Source: Mixta sp. Marseille-Q2659 (lineage in GTDB: Bacteria > Pseudomonadota > Gammaproteobacteria > Enterobacterales > Enterobacteriaceae). Taken from it: a stretch of DNA of 64,000 nt. Below, piece after piece: positions 25,338-36,324 of this stretch. The position numbers and the translations under genes were made by a program. Numbering within the stretch: position 1 is the first letter of the stretch; every line of letters starts with the position of its first letter. The DNA lies in the NCBI RefSeq assembly GCF_940807255.1, contig NZ_CALNWY010000020.1:1-64000 (forward strand). The letters run 5' to 3'. The notes under the pieces are model-generated. The model made no database searches. It had not been told where the DNA came from and saw only the letters and a program-made list of their open reading frames with translations.

Positions 25338-27725
25338 TTATTTCTGATCCGGCAGCGCGTAGGCAATGATGTAATCGCCCAGCTTGGTGCCAAAGGAACC
25401 GTGACCGCCAGCGGCAATCACCACGTACTGCTTACCGTTAGCTTCATAGGTCATCGGCGTAGCCTGACCACCCGCTGGCAGACGGCCTTCCCACAGCTTC
25501 TCACCGGTATTGGTGCTGAAAGCGCGCAGGTAGTTATCCGCAGTAGCGGCGATAAAGAAGACGTTACCCGCCGTTGTTACCGGGCCGCCCAACATCGGCA
25601 TACCCATTTTGAACGGCAGCGGAACCGGTGAGCTGTCGCGTACGGTGCCGATACGTTTTTTCCATACCACTTCGTTGGTTTTCAAATCCAGCGCCGAGAT
25701 ATAACCCCAGGCCGGCTGTTTACACGGCAGGCCAAACGGCGACAGGAACGGATTCAGCTCAACGCCGTACGGCACGCCGTACTGCGGCTGGATACCGGTT
25801 TCGGTGCCTGAACCGCCTTTACCGTCAGCTGGCGGCTCGATCGGGTTGCCCGGACCACGCGGGATCAGTTTGGAAACGAACGGCAGCGCCATCGGGTTAG
25901 CGATTGCGATCTGACGGTTGGTATCAACGGCGATACCGCCCCATTCAAACATGCCGAGGTTGCCAGGGAACACCAGCGTACCCTGCTCAGACGGCGGCGT
26001 GAACGGCCCTTCATAACGCAGACGATGGAAGATAACGCGGCACACCAGCTGATCGAACATGGTGGCGCCCCACATATCTTTACCCGACAGATGCTCTTTC
26101 GGACGGAACGTCAGCTCAGAGTAAGGCTGGGTTGGAGAAACGTGGTCGCCTTTGGCCGCACCCTGCGGAACCGGCGTTTCCGGTGCCGGTACAACCAGCT
26201 TGCCGTTACGGCGATCCAGCACAAAGATGTTACCGGTTTTCGCCGGTGCATAAATAACCGGAACCTGGTTACCATCTTTATCGGTAATATCCGCCAGCGT
26301 CGGCTGAGAAGGCAGATCCATATCCCACAGATCGTGGTGTACGGTTTGATACGACCATACCAGCTTACCGGTAGTGGCGTTCAGCGCCAGCACGCTGCTT
26401 GCGTAGCGCTCTTGCTCCGGCGTACGGTTGCCGCCCCAGATGTCCGGCGTAGAGACGCCCATCGGCAGGTAAACCATATCCAGTTTGGCGTCATATACCG
26501 CTGGCGCCCAGGAGTTAGGCGAGTTTGGTACGAAGCTTTCACCGTCTGCCGGGATGGCATTCGGATCTTTCGCGCCCGGATCGAACACCCACAGCAGCGC
26601 GCCGGTGTTCACGTCGAAGCCGCGAATCACGCCTGACGGTTCATGCGTAGAGTAGTTATCAGTAACCGCGCCAGCAATCACGATGACTTTGTCAGTGATA
26701 ATCGGCGGAGAAGTTGGCTCGTAAGCGCCTGGCGTGGTGACCGGCTGCTTATGCTGCAGATCCAGTTCGCCATTATTAGCGAAGTCCGGGCAACGCTTAC
26801 CGGTTTCGGCATCTAACGCAAACAGACGGCCATCATTGACCGGCAGGATAATACGGCGTGCGCAAAGCGCAGGGGCTGCAGTGCCCGCATCGGCTGCGGC
26901 AGGCGTTTCATGGTAAGAAACGCCACGGCAGGTGACGTGCTGGAAAGTCGGATCGGGTTTCAAACCTGGATCAAATTTCCACTTCTCTTTACCGGTTACC
27001 GCATCCAGCGCAAACAGGATCTGGTGCGCTGTACACAGGTAAAGTGTGTCACGCACTTTAATCGGCGTCACTTCGTTGGTGATTTCACCCGGATCGTTCG
27101 GGGTTTTCAGATCGCCAGTACGGAAAGTCCAGGCAACCTGTAAATCCTTCACGTTTTTCTCGTTGATTTGATTCAGCGGAGAGTAACGCGTACCGGCCTG
27201 ATCGCGGCCGTAGGCTGGCCAGTCGCCCGGCGGAATGGTGCTGTCAGCGCCAGCCGGTGCGGTTTGTTGCGCGGTCGGCAGCGTGCCGTTGATTTCCTGC
27301 GGATCGTTGAATACCGCCCAGGCCAGCACCACGGCGCTAACCACCAGGCTTAATCCCATCAGCGATGCGCCCGCTTTCCCGCCGCTCGTAATGCCGCGAT
27401 AGACAAAGGGCAGCAACAGCCAGACGCCGAAAATAACCCAGACATCAGTACGCGGCGCCAGCGCCCAGAAGTCGAAGCCAACTTCCCAGACCGCCCAGGC
27501 CAGCGTGCCGAGCAGCACCAGCGCATAAACCACCAGCGCCGCGCTATGGCGGCGATACAGCAGAAACGCTGTCACCAGCATAGCGATACCGCTAATAATG
27601 TAGTACCAGCTACCGCCGATGGTTGACAGCCAGATGCCGCCAATCAGCAGATATGCCCCGCAAAGCACAGCGAACAATATGGTCAGAAACCGTATGACGC
27701 GCGAAGATGAGGAGTCTTTCCCCAT
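25338..27725 (-). CDS. gcd: Membrane-bound PQQ glucose dehydrogenase
   Basis: Oxidises glucose to gluconolactone/gluconate in the periplasm with PQQ and passes electrons to ubiquinone. The 795-residue protein (E. coli 796) has five N-terminal membrane helices (about residues 10-145) and an eight-bladed PQQ propeller with the conserved WPAYGRDQAGTRYSPL, YLCTAHQILFALDAVTGKEKWKFDP, WSYQTVHHDLWDMDLPSQP and YVVIAAGGHGSFGTK segments. PQQ synthesis genes are not in the window. Its product feeds the gluconate dehydrogenase encoded 15 kb away. An IS1 copy sits 268 bases upstream of the start. Confidence 0.96.
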   Translation of the reverse strand: MGKDSSSSRVIRFLTILFAVLCGAYLLIGGIWLSTIGGSWYYIISGIAMLVTAFLLYRRHSAALVVYALVLLGTLAWAVWEVGFDFWALAPRTDVWVIFGVWLLLPFVYRGITSGGKAGASLMGLSLVVSAVVLAWAVFNDPQEINGTLPTAQQTAPAGADSTIPPGDWPAYGRDQAGTRYSPLNQINEKNVKDLQVAWTFRTGDLKTPNDPGEITNEVTPIKVRDTLYLCTAHQILFALDAVTGKEKWKFDPGLKPDPTFQHVTCRGVSYHETPAAADAGTAAPALCARRIILPVNDGRLFALDAETGKRCPDFANNGELDLQHKQPVTTPGAYEPTSPPIITDKVIVIAGAVTDNYSTHEPSGVIRGFDVNTGALLWVFDPGAKDPNAIPADGESFVPNSPNSWAPAVYDAKLDMVYLPMGVSTPDIWGGNRTPEQERYASSVLALNATTGKLVWSYQTVHHDLWDMDLPSQPTLADITDKDGNQVPVIYAPAKTGNIFVLDRRNGKLVVPAPETPVPQGAAKGDHVSPTQPYSELTFRPKEHLSGKDMWGATMFDQLVCRVIFHRLRYEGPFTPPSEQGTLVFPGNLGMFEWGGIAVDTNRQIAIANPMALPFVSKLIPRGPGNPIEPPADGKGGSGTETGIQPQYGVPYGVELNPFLSPFGLPCKQPAWGYISALDLKTNEVVWKKRIGTVRDSSPVPLPFKMGMPMLGGPVTTAGNVFFIAATADNYLRAFSTNTGEKLWEGRLPAGGQATPMTYEANGKQYVVIAAGGHGSFGTKLGDYIIAYALPDQK

Positions 27726-28047
27726 AATTTAGTCCTCTTGAGTGTTGCCATAAACCTAAGTAAACAACCAGCCTGGTTGCGTACCAGTAGATAAAGTACG
27801 GGTGTTCAGTGTTCCTGATATTGCTCTTCCTGTGAGCCAAATGTTCCTGATGCGTTAAATTTTATATGAATGAGCGTTACAAGTTTCGTTTTTTTTGGCA
27901 TGAATTATTAACCGTTGCTTTTTATATAGCAGCTCTGGCTGAATTGTGGGCGAAAAATAGCGATGCCGGGGCGATTAACCAGTAGGAAAACTGGTAATGC
28001 TGCCAACTTACTGATTTAGTGTATGATGGTGATTTTAAGGTGCTTGC

Positions 28048-28323
28048 GTGGCTTCCATTTCCATCAGATGTCCTTCCTGCTCCGCTACTGAAGGCGTGGT
28101 GCGTAACGGCAAAAGCACTGCCGGACATCAGCGCTATCTCTGCTCTCATTGCCGTAAAACATGGCAACTACAGTTCACTTACACCGCCTCTCAGCCCGGT
28201 ACGCACCAGAAAATCATTGATATGGCCATGAATGGCGTCGGATGTCGCGCCAGTGCACGCATTATGGGCGTTGGCCTCAACACGGTTTTACGTCACTTAA
28301 AAAACTCAGGCCGCAGTCGGTAA
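28048..28323 (+). CDS. insA: IS1 InsA
   Basis: A 91-residue DNA-binding protein with a zinc-finger-like CPSC...CSHC set near the N-terminus and a C-terminal HTH. It binds IS1 ends and represses transposition. A -1 frameshift at AAAAAAC (28299-28305) fuses it to InsB' to give the InsAB' transposase. Confidence 0.95.
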   Translation: MASISIRCPSCSATEGVVRNGKSTAGHQRYLCSHCRKTWQLQFTYTASQPGTHQKIIDMAMNGVGCRASARIMGVGLNTVLRHLKNSGRSR

Positions 28324-28745
28324 CCTCGCGCATACAACCGGGCAGTGATGTGATTGTCTGCGCTGAAATGGACGAACAGTGGGGCTACGTCGGTGCTAAA
28401 TCACGTCAGCGCTGGCTGTTTTACGCGTATGACAGGATACGGAGGACGGTTGTGGCGCACGTCTTCGGTGAACGCACTCTGGCCACACTGGAGCGTCTTC
28501 TGAGCCTGCTGTCGGCCTTTGAGGTCGTGGTATGGATGACGGATGGCTGGCCGCTGTACGAATCACACCTGAAGGGAAAGCTGCACGTTATCAGCAAGCG
28601 TTACACTCAGCGCATTGAGCGACATAACCTGAATCTGAGACAACATCTGGCAAGGCTGGGACGGAAGTCACTGTCGTTCTCAAAATCGGTGGAGCTGCAT
28701 GACAAGGTCATCGGGCATTATCTGAACATAAAACACTATCAGTAA
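28242..28745 (+). CDS. insB: IS1 InsB (transposase catalytic part, made as InsAB' by frameshifting)
   Basis: A 167-residue frame overlapping insA in the -1 phase. It carries the DDE-type catalytic region ([56 protein letters not shown]). Intact to the final codon. Confidence 0.95.
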   Translation: MSRQCTHYGRWPQHGFTSLKKLRPQSVTSRIQPGSDVIVCAEMDEQWGYVGAKSRQRWLFYAYDRIRRTVVAHVFGERTLATLERLLSLLSAFEVVVWMTDGWPLYESHLKGKLHVISKRYTQRIERHNLNLRQHLARLGRKSLSFSKSVELHDKVIGHYLNIKHYQ

Positions 28746-28869
28746 GTTGGAGTCATTACCGGAAAACTAACCTGTTCCGCACGGGTTGTTATGATCAGCA
28801 GGCGATTAAAGACAATAAAAATCGTTTGAATAATCGCCTTATTCGCTGGGGGATTTATTTGCCGTCCGC

Positions 28870-29760
28870 TTATGAGGCGAGCGAAGCCGTATTTGGCAGG
28901 TGAAAATTAACGGGGATAAAAAAATAACCTTCCAGCCATTCCGCCGTGCAGCGCGCCAGATCGAGCGACAGGAAATCCTGACCGGGACGGCGTGACAGGC
29001 CTGGTTGCGCCAGGTGACGATAATAAGTTTCGATAATAAAAGCACTGAAATTACGTGGACGATCCTGGAAAGCGATTTTCAGCCATAAACCGCCTGGTAA
29101 AATATCGCGCTGCGCCTGAAGAGAATATTCGCCTTCACGCTGTTCCAGACCGCACATCAGGCTTACCGTGTGATACTCGCGGCGCTGGGCGCAAGGCGTA
29201 AACTGCAGCGTGATATAACCTTGCTCACGGCTTCCTTTATTATCGCGGATAAAATCGTGCAGATATTGCGTCAGGATTTGCTGTTTATCTTCGACGAAGT
29301 CGCCATATAAGCATTGATACTGCTGGCTCTCGCCATATATCACCCGCTCAGGTAGCGTTATCAATTCCGGCTGTTTTTCCGCCTGGCGCGCCGGTGTAAA
29401 ACGGCTGTGAAAGGCGGAGGTATTTAGCTCGCTGGCGTAACGATAAGCATGGGGCGTTAAAGCGAAATGATTGCGAAAGGCGCGGGTAAAATTTTGCTGG
29501 GTATCGAACCCGTAGCGTATGGCAATATCAATCAGCGAAAGGCGCGTTAAACGCAGCGCCATTGCCGATTTCGTCAGGCGCCTTTTACGCGCATAGGCGG
29601 CGACGGTTTGTCCGGTCATCTCTTTAAACAGACGCTGCATATGCCATTTTGAATAGCCCGATTTTTGCGCGATGATATCGATATTCAACGCTTCCGTCAG
29701 GTTATCCTCAATCCAGGCAATCAGATCCTCAATGTACTGCGTTTTTTGCGTCTCGCCCAT
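28870..29760 (-). CDS. Rob-like AraC-family regulator with GyrI-like domain
   Basis: A 296-residue protein with an N-terminal double HTH (LNIDIIAQKSGYSKWHMQRLFKEMTGQTVAAYARKRRL ... IAIRYGFDTQQNFTRAFRNHFALTPHAYR, residues 1-110) like MarA/SoxS/Rob, and a C-terminal GyrI-like effector domain (about 120-290). Layout and size match Rob (289 in E. coli), an activator of stress and efflux genes. The setting differs from that of chromosomal rob, so this may be a second, paralogous copy. It lies in the accessory stretch next to IS1. Confidence 0.82.
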   Translation of the reverse strand: MGETQKTQYIEDLIAWIEDNLTEALNIDIIAQKSGYSKWHMQRLFKEMTGQTVAAYARKRRLTKSAMALRLTRLSLIDIAIRYGFDTQQNFTRAFRNHFALTPHAYRYASELNTSAFHSRFTPARQAEKQPELITLPERVIYGESQQYQCLYGDFVEDKQQILTQYLHDFIRDNKGSREQGYITLQFTPCAQRREYHTVSLMCGLEQREGEYSLQAQRDILPGGLWLKIAFQDRPRNFSAFIIETYYRHLAQPGLSRRPGQDFLSLDLARCTAEWLEGYFFIPVNFHLPNTASLAS

Positions 29761-30456
29761 TTGCCTACCCAGAAAGTAACAATAGTTATAATTTTGTTAG
29801 ATACAGTTTTCAGGGTAATTAATTTAACAAAATTCTCCGTAGCAAAATGTAGCTCAGTGTAAACAAATGTTTTTACACGATAAAAAGCATTAGCCTGTTT
29901 TTGTAAGCAGAAAAAGGGTGTTTAAAAGAGCGGTTGCAAGAGATAACTCTTTTTATTCAATCTCTTATAATAAGAATGTTATTTATAAAATCGCTAACGA
30001 ATAGCCAGCTCTGCCATATTAGCGGTGCTGGAGAAATTCAGGATCTGATGATTGGCTACTACTAACATCTCTATACCGATAGGTTTCCTGCCGAGCGGGA
30101 AAAAGCATTACAGCTTGGCCTGAAAACGGGTTCGCTTATCGGCAGCAACACGGAAAAGCAAATAACCAGCCTGTCAAAAACCGGGGCAGATATTAGCGGG
30201 CTGGTACAGGAAGTATTAAAAAAGTATCAATATTAATAACTTAATGGCCAGCCCTGCGGGCCTTTTTACCGACGTTTGCGCTTCCTGACATCTTTTCGTC
30301 ACCAGCAACGTACGCTATTGCTCCTGTTTTTGCAGCTGGCTTAGGGTTTGCGCCGTTTACAAAGGCTTCGGCCTTGCCATGGACAGGCTAAATAACGCTT
30401 CTTTTTTCCGTTTTCGCTGTTTACATTGTGAGCAAACCCGACGGAAGGAGCGAAAA
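29761..30456. other. Long intergenic stretch between the Rob-like gene and yghX
   Basis: About 700 bases. The middle holds the interrupted small reading frame described separately (29976-30236). The rest has no gene that I can support. Confidence 0.5.
29976..30236 (+). pseudogene. Interrupted small gene, 86 codons with one in-frame stop
   Basis: From ATG 29976 a frame reads MLFIKSLTNSQLCHISGAG and continues to codon 29, meets TAA at 30063-30065, then stays open in the same frame to TAA 30234 with protein-like composition (FPAEREKALQLGLKTGSLIGS ... SGLVQEVLKKYQY). The N-terminus vaguely resembles a double-glycine-type leader of secreted peptides. A TATAAT hexamer is at 29966-29971, almost too close to the ATG. 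I do not recognise the family; this is either a dead gene or an artefact of reading continuous coding remnants. Confidence 0.35.
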
Positions 30457-31345
30457 ATGGCACGACTGACCGCACAGGATTTTCCGCAAGAACTGCTGGA
30501 GCTTTACGATTATTACGCCCATGGCATGATGAGTAAGCGCGAGTTTCTTTCTCAGGCGGCAAAATATGCCATTGGCGGCCTGACAGCGGCCAGCCTGCTT
30601 TCACTGCTCAGCCCGAACTATGCGCTGGCGGAGCAGGTGGAGTTTACCGATCCCGATATTCATGCTGAATATCTCTCTTATCCTTCGCCCAACGGCCACC
30701 AGTCGGTGCGCGGCTATTTTGTCCGTCCGGCGGCGCTTCAGCAAAAAGCGCCAGCGATTGTGGTAGCGCATGAGAATCGCGGCCTGAATCCCTATATTGA
30801 AGATGTGGCGCGTCGCGTGGCAAAGGCGGGGTTTATTGCCTTGGCCGCCGGACGGGCTGAGTTCCGTCGGCGGCTACCCTGGCAATGATGATAAAGGGCG
30901 CGAGCTGCAACAGCAGGTCGATCAAACTAAGCTGATGAACGATTTCTTTGCCGCCATTGAGTTCCTGATGCAGCATCCGCAAAGTACCGGCAAGGTGGGC
31001 ATTACCGGTTTTTGTTACGGCGGCGGGGTGGCTAATGCCGCGGCGGTTGCTTATCCAGAACTGGCCGCCGCCGTCCCTTTCTATGGCCGACAGCCACCGC
31101 TTAACGAGGTGGAACGTATTCAGGCGCCGTTACTGCTGCATTATGCAGAGCTGGATACGCGCATTAACGAAGGCTGGCCCGCCTATGAGGCCGCGTTAAA
31201 GGCCGCCGGAAAAAAATATGAGGCCTGGATCTATCCGGGCGTGAACCATGGTTTTCATAATGATTCCACGCCACGCTATGACCGCAAGGCAGCGGAGCTG
31301 GCCTGGGATCGTACCATCGCCTGGTTTCGCCGCTATCTGAGTTAG
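30457..31345 (+). pseudogene. yghX: YghX, dienelactone-hydrolase family, 1-base frameshift
   Basis: Alpha/beta-hydrolase close to YghX. The N-terminus (QDFPQELLELYDYYAHGMMSKREF) is followed by a hydrophobic segment, the core YPSPNGHQSVRGYFVRP, nucleophile motif GFCYGGGV (Cys), an Asp in LLHYAELDTRINEGWP and His in GVNHGFHND, the Cys-Asp-His triad of dienelactone hydrolases. The frame breaks at about 30843: GGCCGCCGG is present where GGCGCCGG would give ALAPDGLSSVGGYPGNDD, so one extra C. Otherwise complete, about 295 residues. AAGGAG lies 6 bases before the ATG. Confidence 0.88.
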
Positions 31346-31629
31346 TTCGATTTCTTCTCGTTATGGCCCATTGCGCGATCGGGAAAGCAGCGGTCGCGCA
31401 GCCGACGTTTAAGCTCCGCCGCGTCGGGAAAGCCGCCATCAATTTTGCGATCCCAAATAAGCGCATCATCCACTTTTATCTGATAAATGCCCTGCGTGCC
31501 GGGCACCAGCGAGACGGACGCCAGATCGGTACTGAAGGTGCTTAATAATTCCTGCGCCATCCAGCCCGCGCGTAGCAGCCAGTTGCATTGGGTGCAGTAA
31601 TGAATCGTGACGACGGGTAAGTTTTTCAT
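31342..31629 (-). CDS. SelT/SelW/SelH-family (Rdx) thioredoxin-fold protein
   Basis: A 95-residue protein with a CxxC motif (IHYCTQCNWLLRAGWMAQELL, Cys12 and Cys15) of the selenoprotein W-like Rdx family, with Cys in place of selenocysteine. The conserved C-terminal IWDRKIDGGFPDAAELKRRLRD is present. Probably a cytoplasmic redox protein of unknown client. I chose ATG 31629 because the family motif starts just after it. Its 3' end overlaps the convergent yghX end by 4 bases. Confidence 0.85.
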   Translation of the reverse strand: MKNLPVVTIHYCTQCNWLLRAGWMAQELLSTFSTDLASVSLVPGTQGIYQIKVDDALIWDRKIDGGFPDAAELKRRLRDRCFPDRAMGHNEKKSN

Positions 31630-31871
31630 AGCAGCTATCTGTGCGGAGAAGGGTAAACGCATCTTCCAGCGCCACTGCCAGCCTGTCAAGCGCAGGCCCA
31701 TTCAGATGACGCCTGCGTCTGAACGCGTCATGCAGATGCTTTTATGAAGCAGAGAATCGTAATAAATGGAGCAGTCTGATACAGCGCTATGCGGTGAGCT
31801 AAAGGCACAAGTAAAGGACTCGTGCTAATGACATCTTTATCCAGCAGAAGAGTTTACCCGCTTTGAGAGGA

Positions 31872-31908
31872 GGCGAGCGGGGGTATTTCCGCTCGCCATT
31901 TTCATTTT
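31872..31908 (+). terminator. Strong plus-strand terminator without an adjacent gene
   Basis: GGCGAGCGG / CCGCTCGCC stem with an 8-base loop, then ATTTTCATTTT. The 240 bases upstream on the plus strand hold no ORF, so it may end an unannotated RNA or be left from a lost gene. Confidence 0.65.
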
Positions 31909-31954
31909 ATCTCATTGCGTCGCCGTTCCGTCTGAACGGCGAGCCGACTATTGC

Positions 31955-32860
31955 TTACCAGCCCAATGCAAAGCCAGCAGCTACGCCAACGCCATTTTGG
32001 GAATCCCTGCGGTATTAATTTTTACCGCCGACGATGCGTTGGTGCGTAATCTGAAACCGGCAGCGACAGCGCCCTGATCGCGATAGCCCGCCATCGCCAT
32101 ACCGAAGCTCAGCCGTTTTCCTTCCACCATTGGAATCGCCGTCATGACCATTCCGCCTGAAATGCCGGTATCGGCCCGTTTTACGGTTACGATCGATGCG
32201 CTTATCCAGATTGGTAACTTTATTACCCAGCCCGGAGAGTTTGCTGTCGGTATAGTCGTTAGCTTTTTGCAGCGTTTTTCGATCGCCTTCCTGACGGGCT
32301 GTTGCCTTCTGAGCAACCTGACTCTTGGTGTAGTCATTGGCTGAGGTAAGGGTTTCAGAGGTTTTCTGGTTGGTGTAATTATTGGCAGAGGTTAAGGTTT
32401 CATCTGCTTTCTGGTCGGTATAGTTATTGGCGGAATTTAAAGTTTCAGCCGCTTTCTGATCGGTATAGTTATTTACCGTAGTGACGATCTCAGCTGTTTT
32501 ATTATCGGTGTAGTTATTTGCTTCAATTAATATCTCTGCGTTAGCCCCTTTTAATTGTAAAACGTTTACGCCATCAGTATCTTCTGTACCCGCTGCCATA
32601 TTGGTAATTTGACGTTTTATAAAATCGTTGCCGAGAGAAACGGTATATTCTTTTGTCGCCTGTAATTGATAACCCAGCGCCACGCTCTGATTTGCCGTCG
32701 CTGAAGCAAATATGCCAATTGCCGTACCATTCTGGCTTCTGAACTGCTCCATGCGCCAACAGAAGTGCTGCTGTAGCCGGAAGTATTAGCGCGATAGCCA
32801 AGCGAGGTTGCGCCTTCGCCACCGGCTTTGCTTTCGACGCCGATAGAGCTTGCGTAAACA
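31955..32860 (-). pseudogene. Remnant of a trimeric autotransporter adhesin (YadA-like)
   Basis: Three segments of one adhesin lie in different frames: a YadA head piece (GGEGATSLGYRANTSGYSSTSVGAWS, around 32740-32840), then head plus stalk (TAIGIFASATANQSVALGYQLQ; repeated NNYTDQKxxETLxSA coiled coil, about 32200-32720), then the beta-barrel anchor (ISGGMVMTAIPMVEGKRLSFGMAMAGYRDQGAVAAGFR, about 32000-32170) with the true C-terminal VAAGFALGW ending at 31955 in yet another frame. There is no signal peptide or start, and a stop codon lies just upstream. At least three frame changes and 5' truncation make this a dead gene. Confidence 0.85.
32323..32525 (-). repeat. 45-base tandem repeats coding for the adhesin stalk
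   Basis: About four and a half degenerate copies of a 45-base unit encode 15-residue repeats of the NNYTDQKADETLTSA type, a coiled-coil stalk module. Confidence 0.8.
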
Positions 32861-32879
32861 GGTTTTAAGCAAATTTAGT

Positions 32880-33250
32880 TAAACTGCTCGGTGCCGCCAT
32901 GCCAATAAGAAAGTCTTTATTCAGCTATGTACATTAATTCACCTTTAGTTCTATTTCTTTTATGCGCTAAATAAAAGGAAAAGAGATTTTTCTGGGTGTG
33001 CAGGCTTTCATGGTGAGGAGTACGTCATTAACGGTAGAATTTCACATTAGGAAATGATTGAGCAGGCAGGGAAGAGTGACTGGCGATTTAAGGTTAACAA
33101 TGATTATCCAGAAATAAATAACTCTGCTGGAATATTTGTTTTTCTATTTTGCTTAATTTAACGGGCTGAAAGAGGGCGTGACAAAATTTCAGGAACAGAC
33201 GCCGTTCAGGTTAGCCTGGTTATGAAGAATGAGCGCTGGCGGAAAAACCA
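32880..33250. other. Intergenic stretch between the dead adhesin and tRNA-Phe
   Basis: About 370 AT-rich bases with no convincing ORF or RNA. No duplication of the tRNA-Phe 3' end, which would mark an integrated island, is visible in it. Confidence 0.5.
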
Positions 33251-33251
33251 A

Positions 33252-33281
33252 AGCAAAACGGACGCCTGAAGGCGTCCGTTT
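33252..33281 (-). terminator. Terminator of tRNA-Phe
   Basis: ACGGACGCC-TTCA-GGCGTCCGT stem followed on the minus strand by TTTTGCTTT, starting about 12 bases after the tRNA 3' end. Confidence 0.85.
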
Positions 33282-33292
33282 CTATGAATTAG

Positions 33293-33368
33293 TGGTGCCC
33301 GGACTCGGAATCGAACCAAGGACACGGGGATTTTCAATCCCCTGCTCTACCGACTGAGCTATCCGGGC
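33293..33368 (-). tRNA. pheU: tRNA-Phe (GAA)
   Basis: A 76-base cloverleaf with encoded CCA: acceptor GCCCGGA, D-loop AGCTCAGTCGGTAGAGC, anticodon loop TTGAAAA (GAA) and T-arm GGTTCGATTCC. Sequence equals the enterobacterial tRNA-Phe. Its place beside yjdC-dsbD is that of pheU in E. coli, a frequent integration site for genomic islands; sequence on its 3' side here is accessory. Confidence 0.98.
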
Positions 33369-33477
33369 AACGGGGCGCATTAAACCGTAAAGGCTTAACA
33401 GCGTCAACGGCTTTCTGTGAAAAAGTTGCGGAAATGCGGTCGATCGCCTGCTTTTCGTGCAGCCTGGTGAAAAATTG

Positions 33478-34056
33478 TTACGTTAAGGCACCGTTTCGCC
33501 GACAGAGCGAGATGCGCAGCACATCTTCCGCCAGGCGACGAGCGGTCGCCACATCCTGCTGATTGCGTTTCACCAACAGCTTGCTCAGGCAGCCTTCCAG
33601 CACCAGCTCCATCTGATCGGCTACCAGCGTAGGGTTGTCCGCGCCCAGTTCCGTTAACAATTCATGAGTATATTGCCAGGACGCGCGTTTTTGCTGTTCG
33701 GCCAGCTGATGTACCGGATGATCGGGCTGCGGATAGAAGCTACAGGCGGCAATAAATAAACAGCCGGGGAAGCGCCCGTTGCCAACCGATTCCTCCAGCA
33801 CCTTATAACGCGCCAGCAGCTTCTCTTCTGCATTTAGCTCGTCGTCGAGTAATAGCTGACGGCGCCAGCTGTCAATCTGCTGCCCGTGGTAGCGCAGCGC
33901 GTCATACAGCAACGCATCGCGATCGGGCCAGAAACGTTGCAGTTGCTCATAAGGAACCGCGACCTGACCCGCCAGCTCTTCCAGCGAGACCGTGCCCGCC
34001 AGGCCATTATGTTCCAGTACGTTAAGTGCGTGGTCGAGTACCTGTTCACGTTGCAC
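33478..34056 (-). CDS. yjdC: TetR-family regulator YjdC
   Basis: A 192-residue protein aligning with E. coli YjdC: N-terminal HTH ([34 protein letters not shown]), then [40 protein letters not shown] and a C-terminal end of the form CRRNGALT. It follows dsbD in the same direction by 74 bases, as in E. coli. Target genes are not established. Confidence 0.92.
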   Translation of the reverse strand: MQREQVLDHALNVLEHNGLAGTVSLEELAGQVAVPYEQLQRFWPDRDALLYDALRYHGQQIDSWRRQLLLDDELNAEEKLLARYKVLEESVGNGRFPGCLFIAACSFYPQPDHPVHQLAEQQKRASWQYTHELLTELGADNPTLVADQMELVLEGCLSKLLVKRNQQDVATARRLAEDVLRISLCRRNGALT

Positions 34057-34130
34057 GTCAGACTTCTCCTGTCAGCGTGACTCCGCCGCTAAAGCGGAGC
34101 CACGTTTATTGAACCAGACTCCAGTGTCGT

Positions 34131-35893
<1,763 letters not shown>

Positions 35894-35918
<25 letters not shown>

Positions 35919-36217
35919 GACAGGTAATCACTCTCTCCATGTTGTACCGGCAATACCAGCAGTTCGGGCGTATCGTAAGGATGCGCTGCTTTCAGCAGGT
36001 CGATTAGCGCCTGCTGATGCGTGACGTCGCTTTTAAACAGCATTTGGATTTCGCTGGCGCATTCGCGCTGGCCCTGCCAGACATAATAAGACGTAGCGCC
36101 CGGCAGCACGGTGACGCAGGCGGCCAGCCGCGCGGAAAGCGCCTTGTCGGCCAGCTGTTCGGCGCAGGCGGCGTCGGGCGCAGTGCAAAGAACGATGACG
36201 GCGGTTGATAAAGACAT
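35894..36217 (-). CDS. cutA: Divalent-cation tolerance protein CutA
   Basis: A 107-residue trimeric PII-like protein linked to copper tolerance. Conserved parts are [42 protein letters not shown] and [13 protein letters not shown]. The start at 36217 follows AGGAG with 6 bases spacing, and not the longer frame. It lies upstream of dsbD in one operon, as in E. coli. Confidence 0.95.
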
Positions 36218-36293
36218 GGCTCGCTCCTGAACGTAAAAGGGCAATCATAGCACGAGCCGATGTGGATATTTTTGACAGGCGGTGAACAGACGT

Positions 36294-36313
36294 AACCCGG
36301 CCGCAGCCGGGTT
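36294..36313 (-). terminator. Possible terminator after dcuA
   Basis: AACCCGGC / GCCGGGTT stem with a 4-base loop 12 bases after the dcuA stop; the following minus-strand sequence has few Ts, so efficiency is doubtful. Confidence 0.45.
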
Positions 36314-36324
36314 AGCGCAAACCG

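Larger units (their letters stand above)
27993..28760 (+). mobile_element. Complete IS1-family element, 768 bp
   Basis: Imperfect terminal inverted repeats (GGTAATGCTGCCAACTTACTGAT at left, its near-complement at right), exact IS1 length of 768 bases, and an 8-base direct repeat GGAAAACT at 27985-27992 and 28761-28768 as target duplication. Both reading frames are intact with the AAAAAAC slippery site, so the element looks recent and potentially active. It lies between gcd and the Rob-like gene. Confidence 0.97.

Noticed and set aside
32323..32525. Regular repeats as a CRISPR array
   Set aside because: The 45-base units are contiguous, coding and degenerate, without distinct spacers.
28761..33290. 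Integrated prophage or genomic island at tRNA-Phe
   Set aside because: No integrase, no phage genes and no duplicated tRNA 3' end are visible; only the accessory and decayed character of the region is supported.
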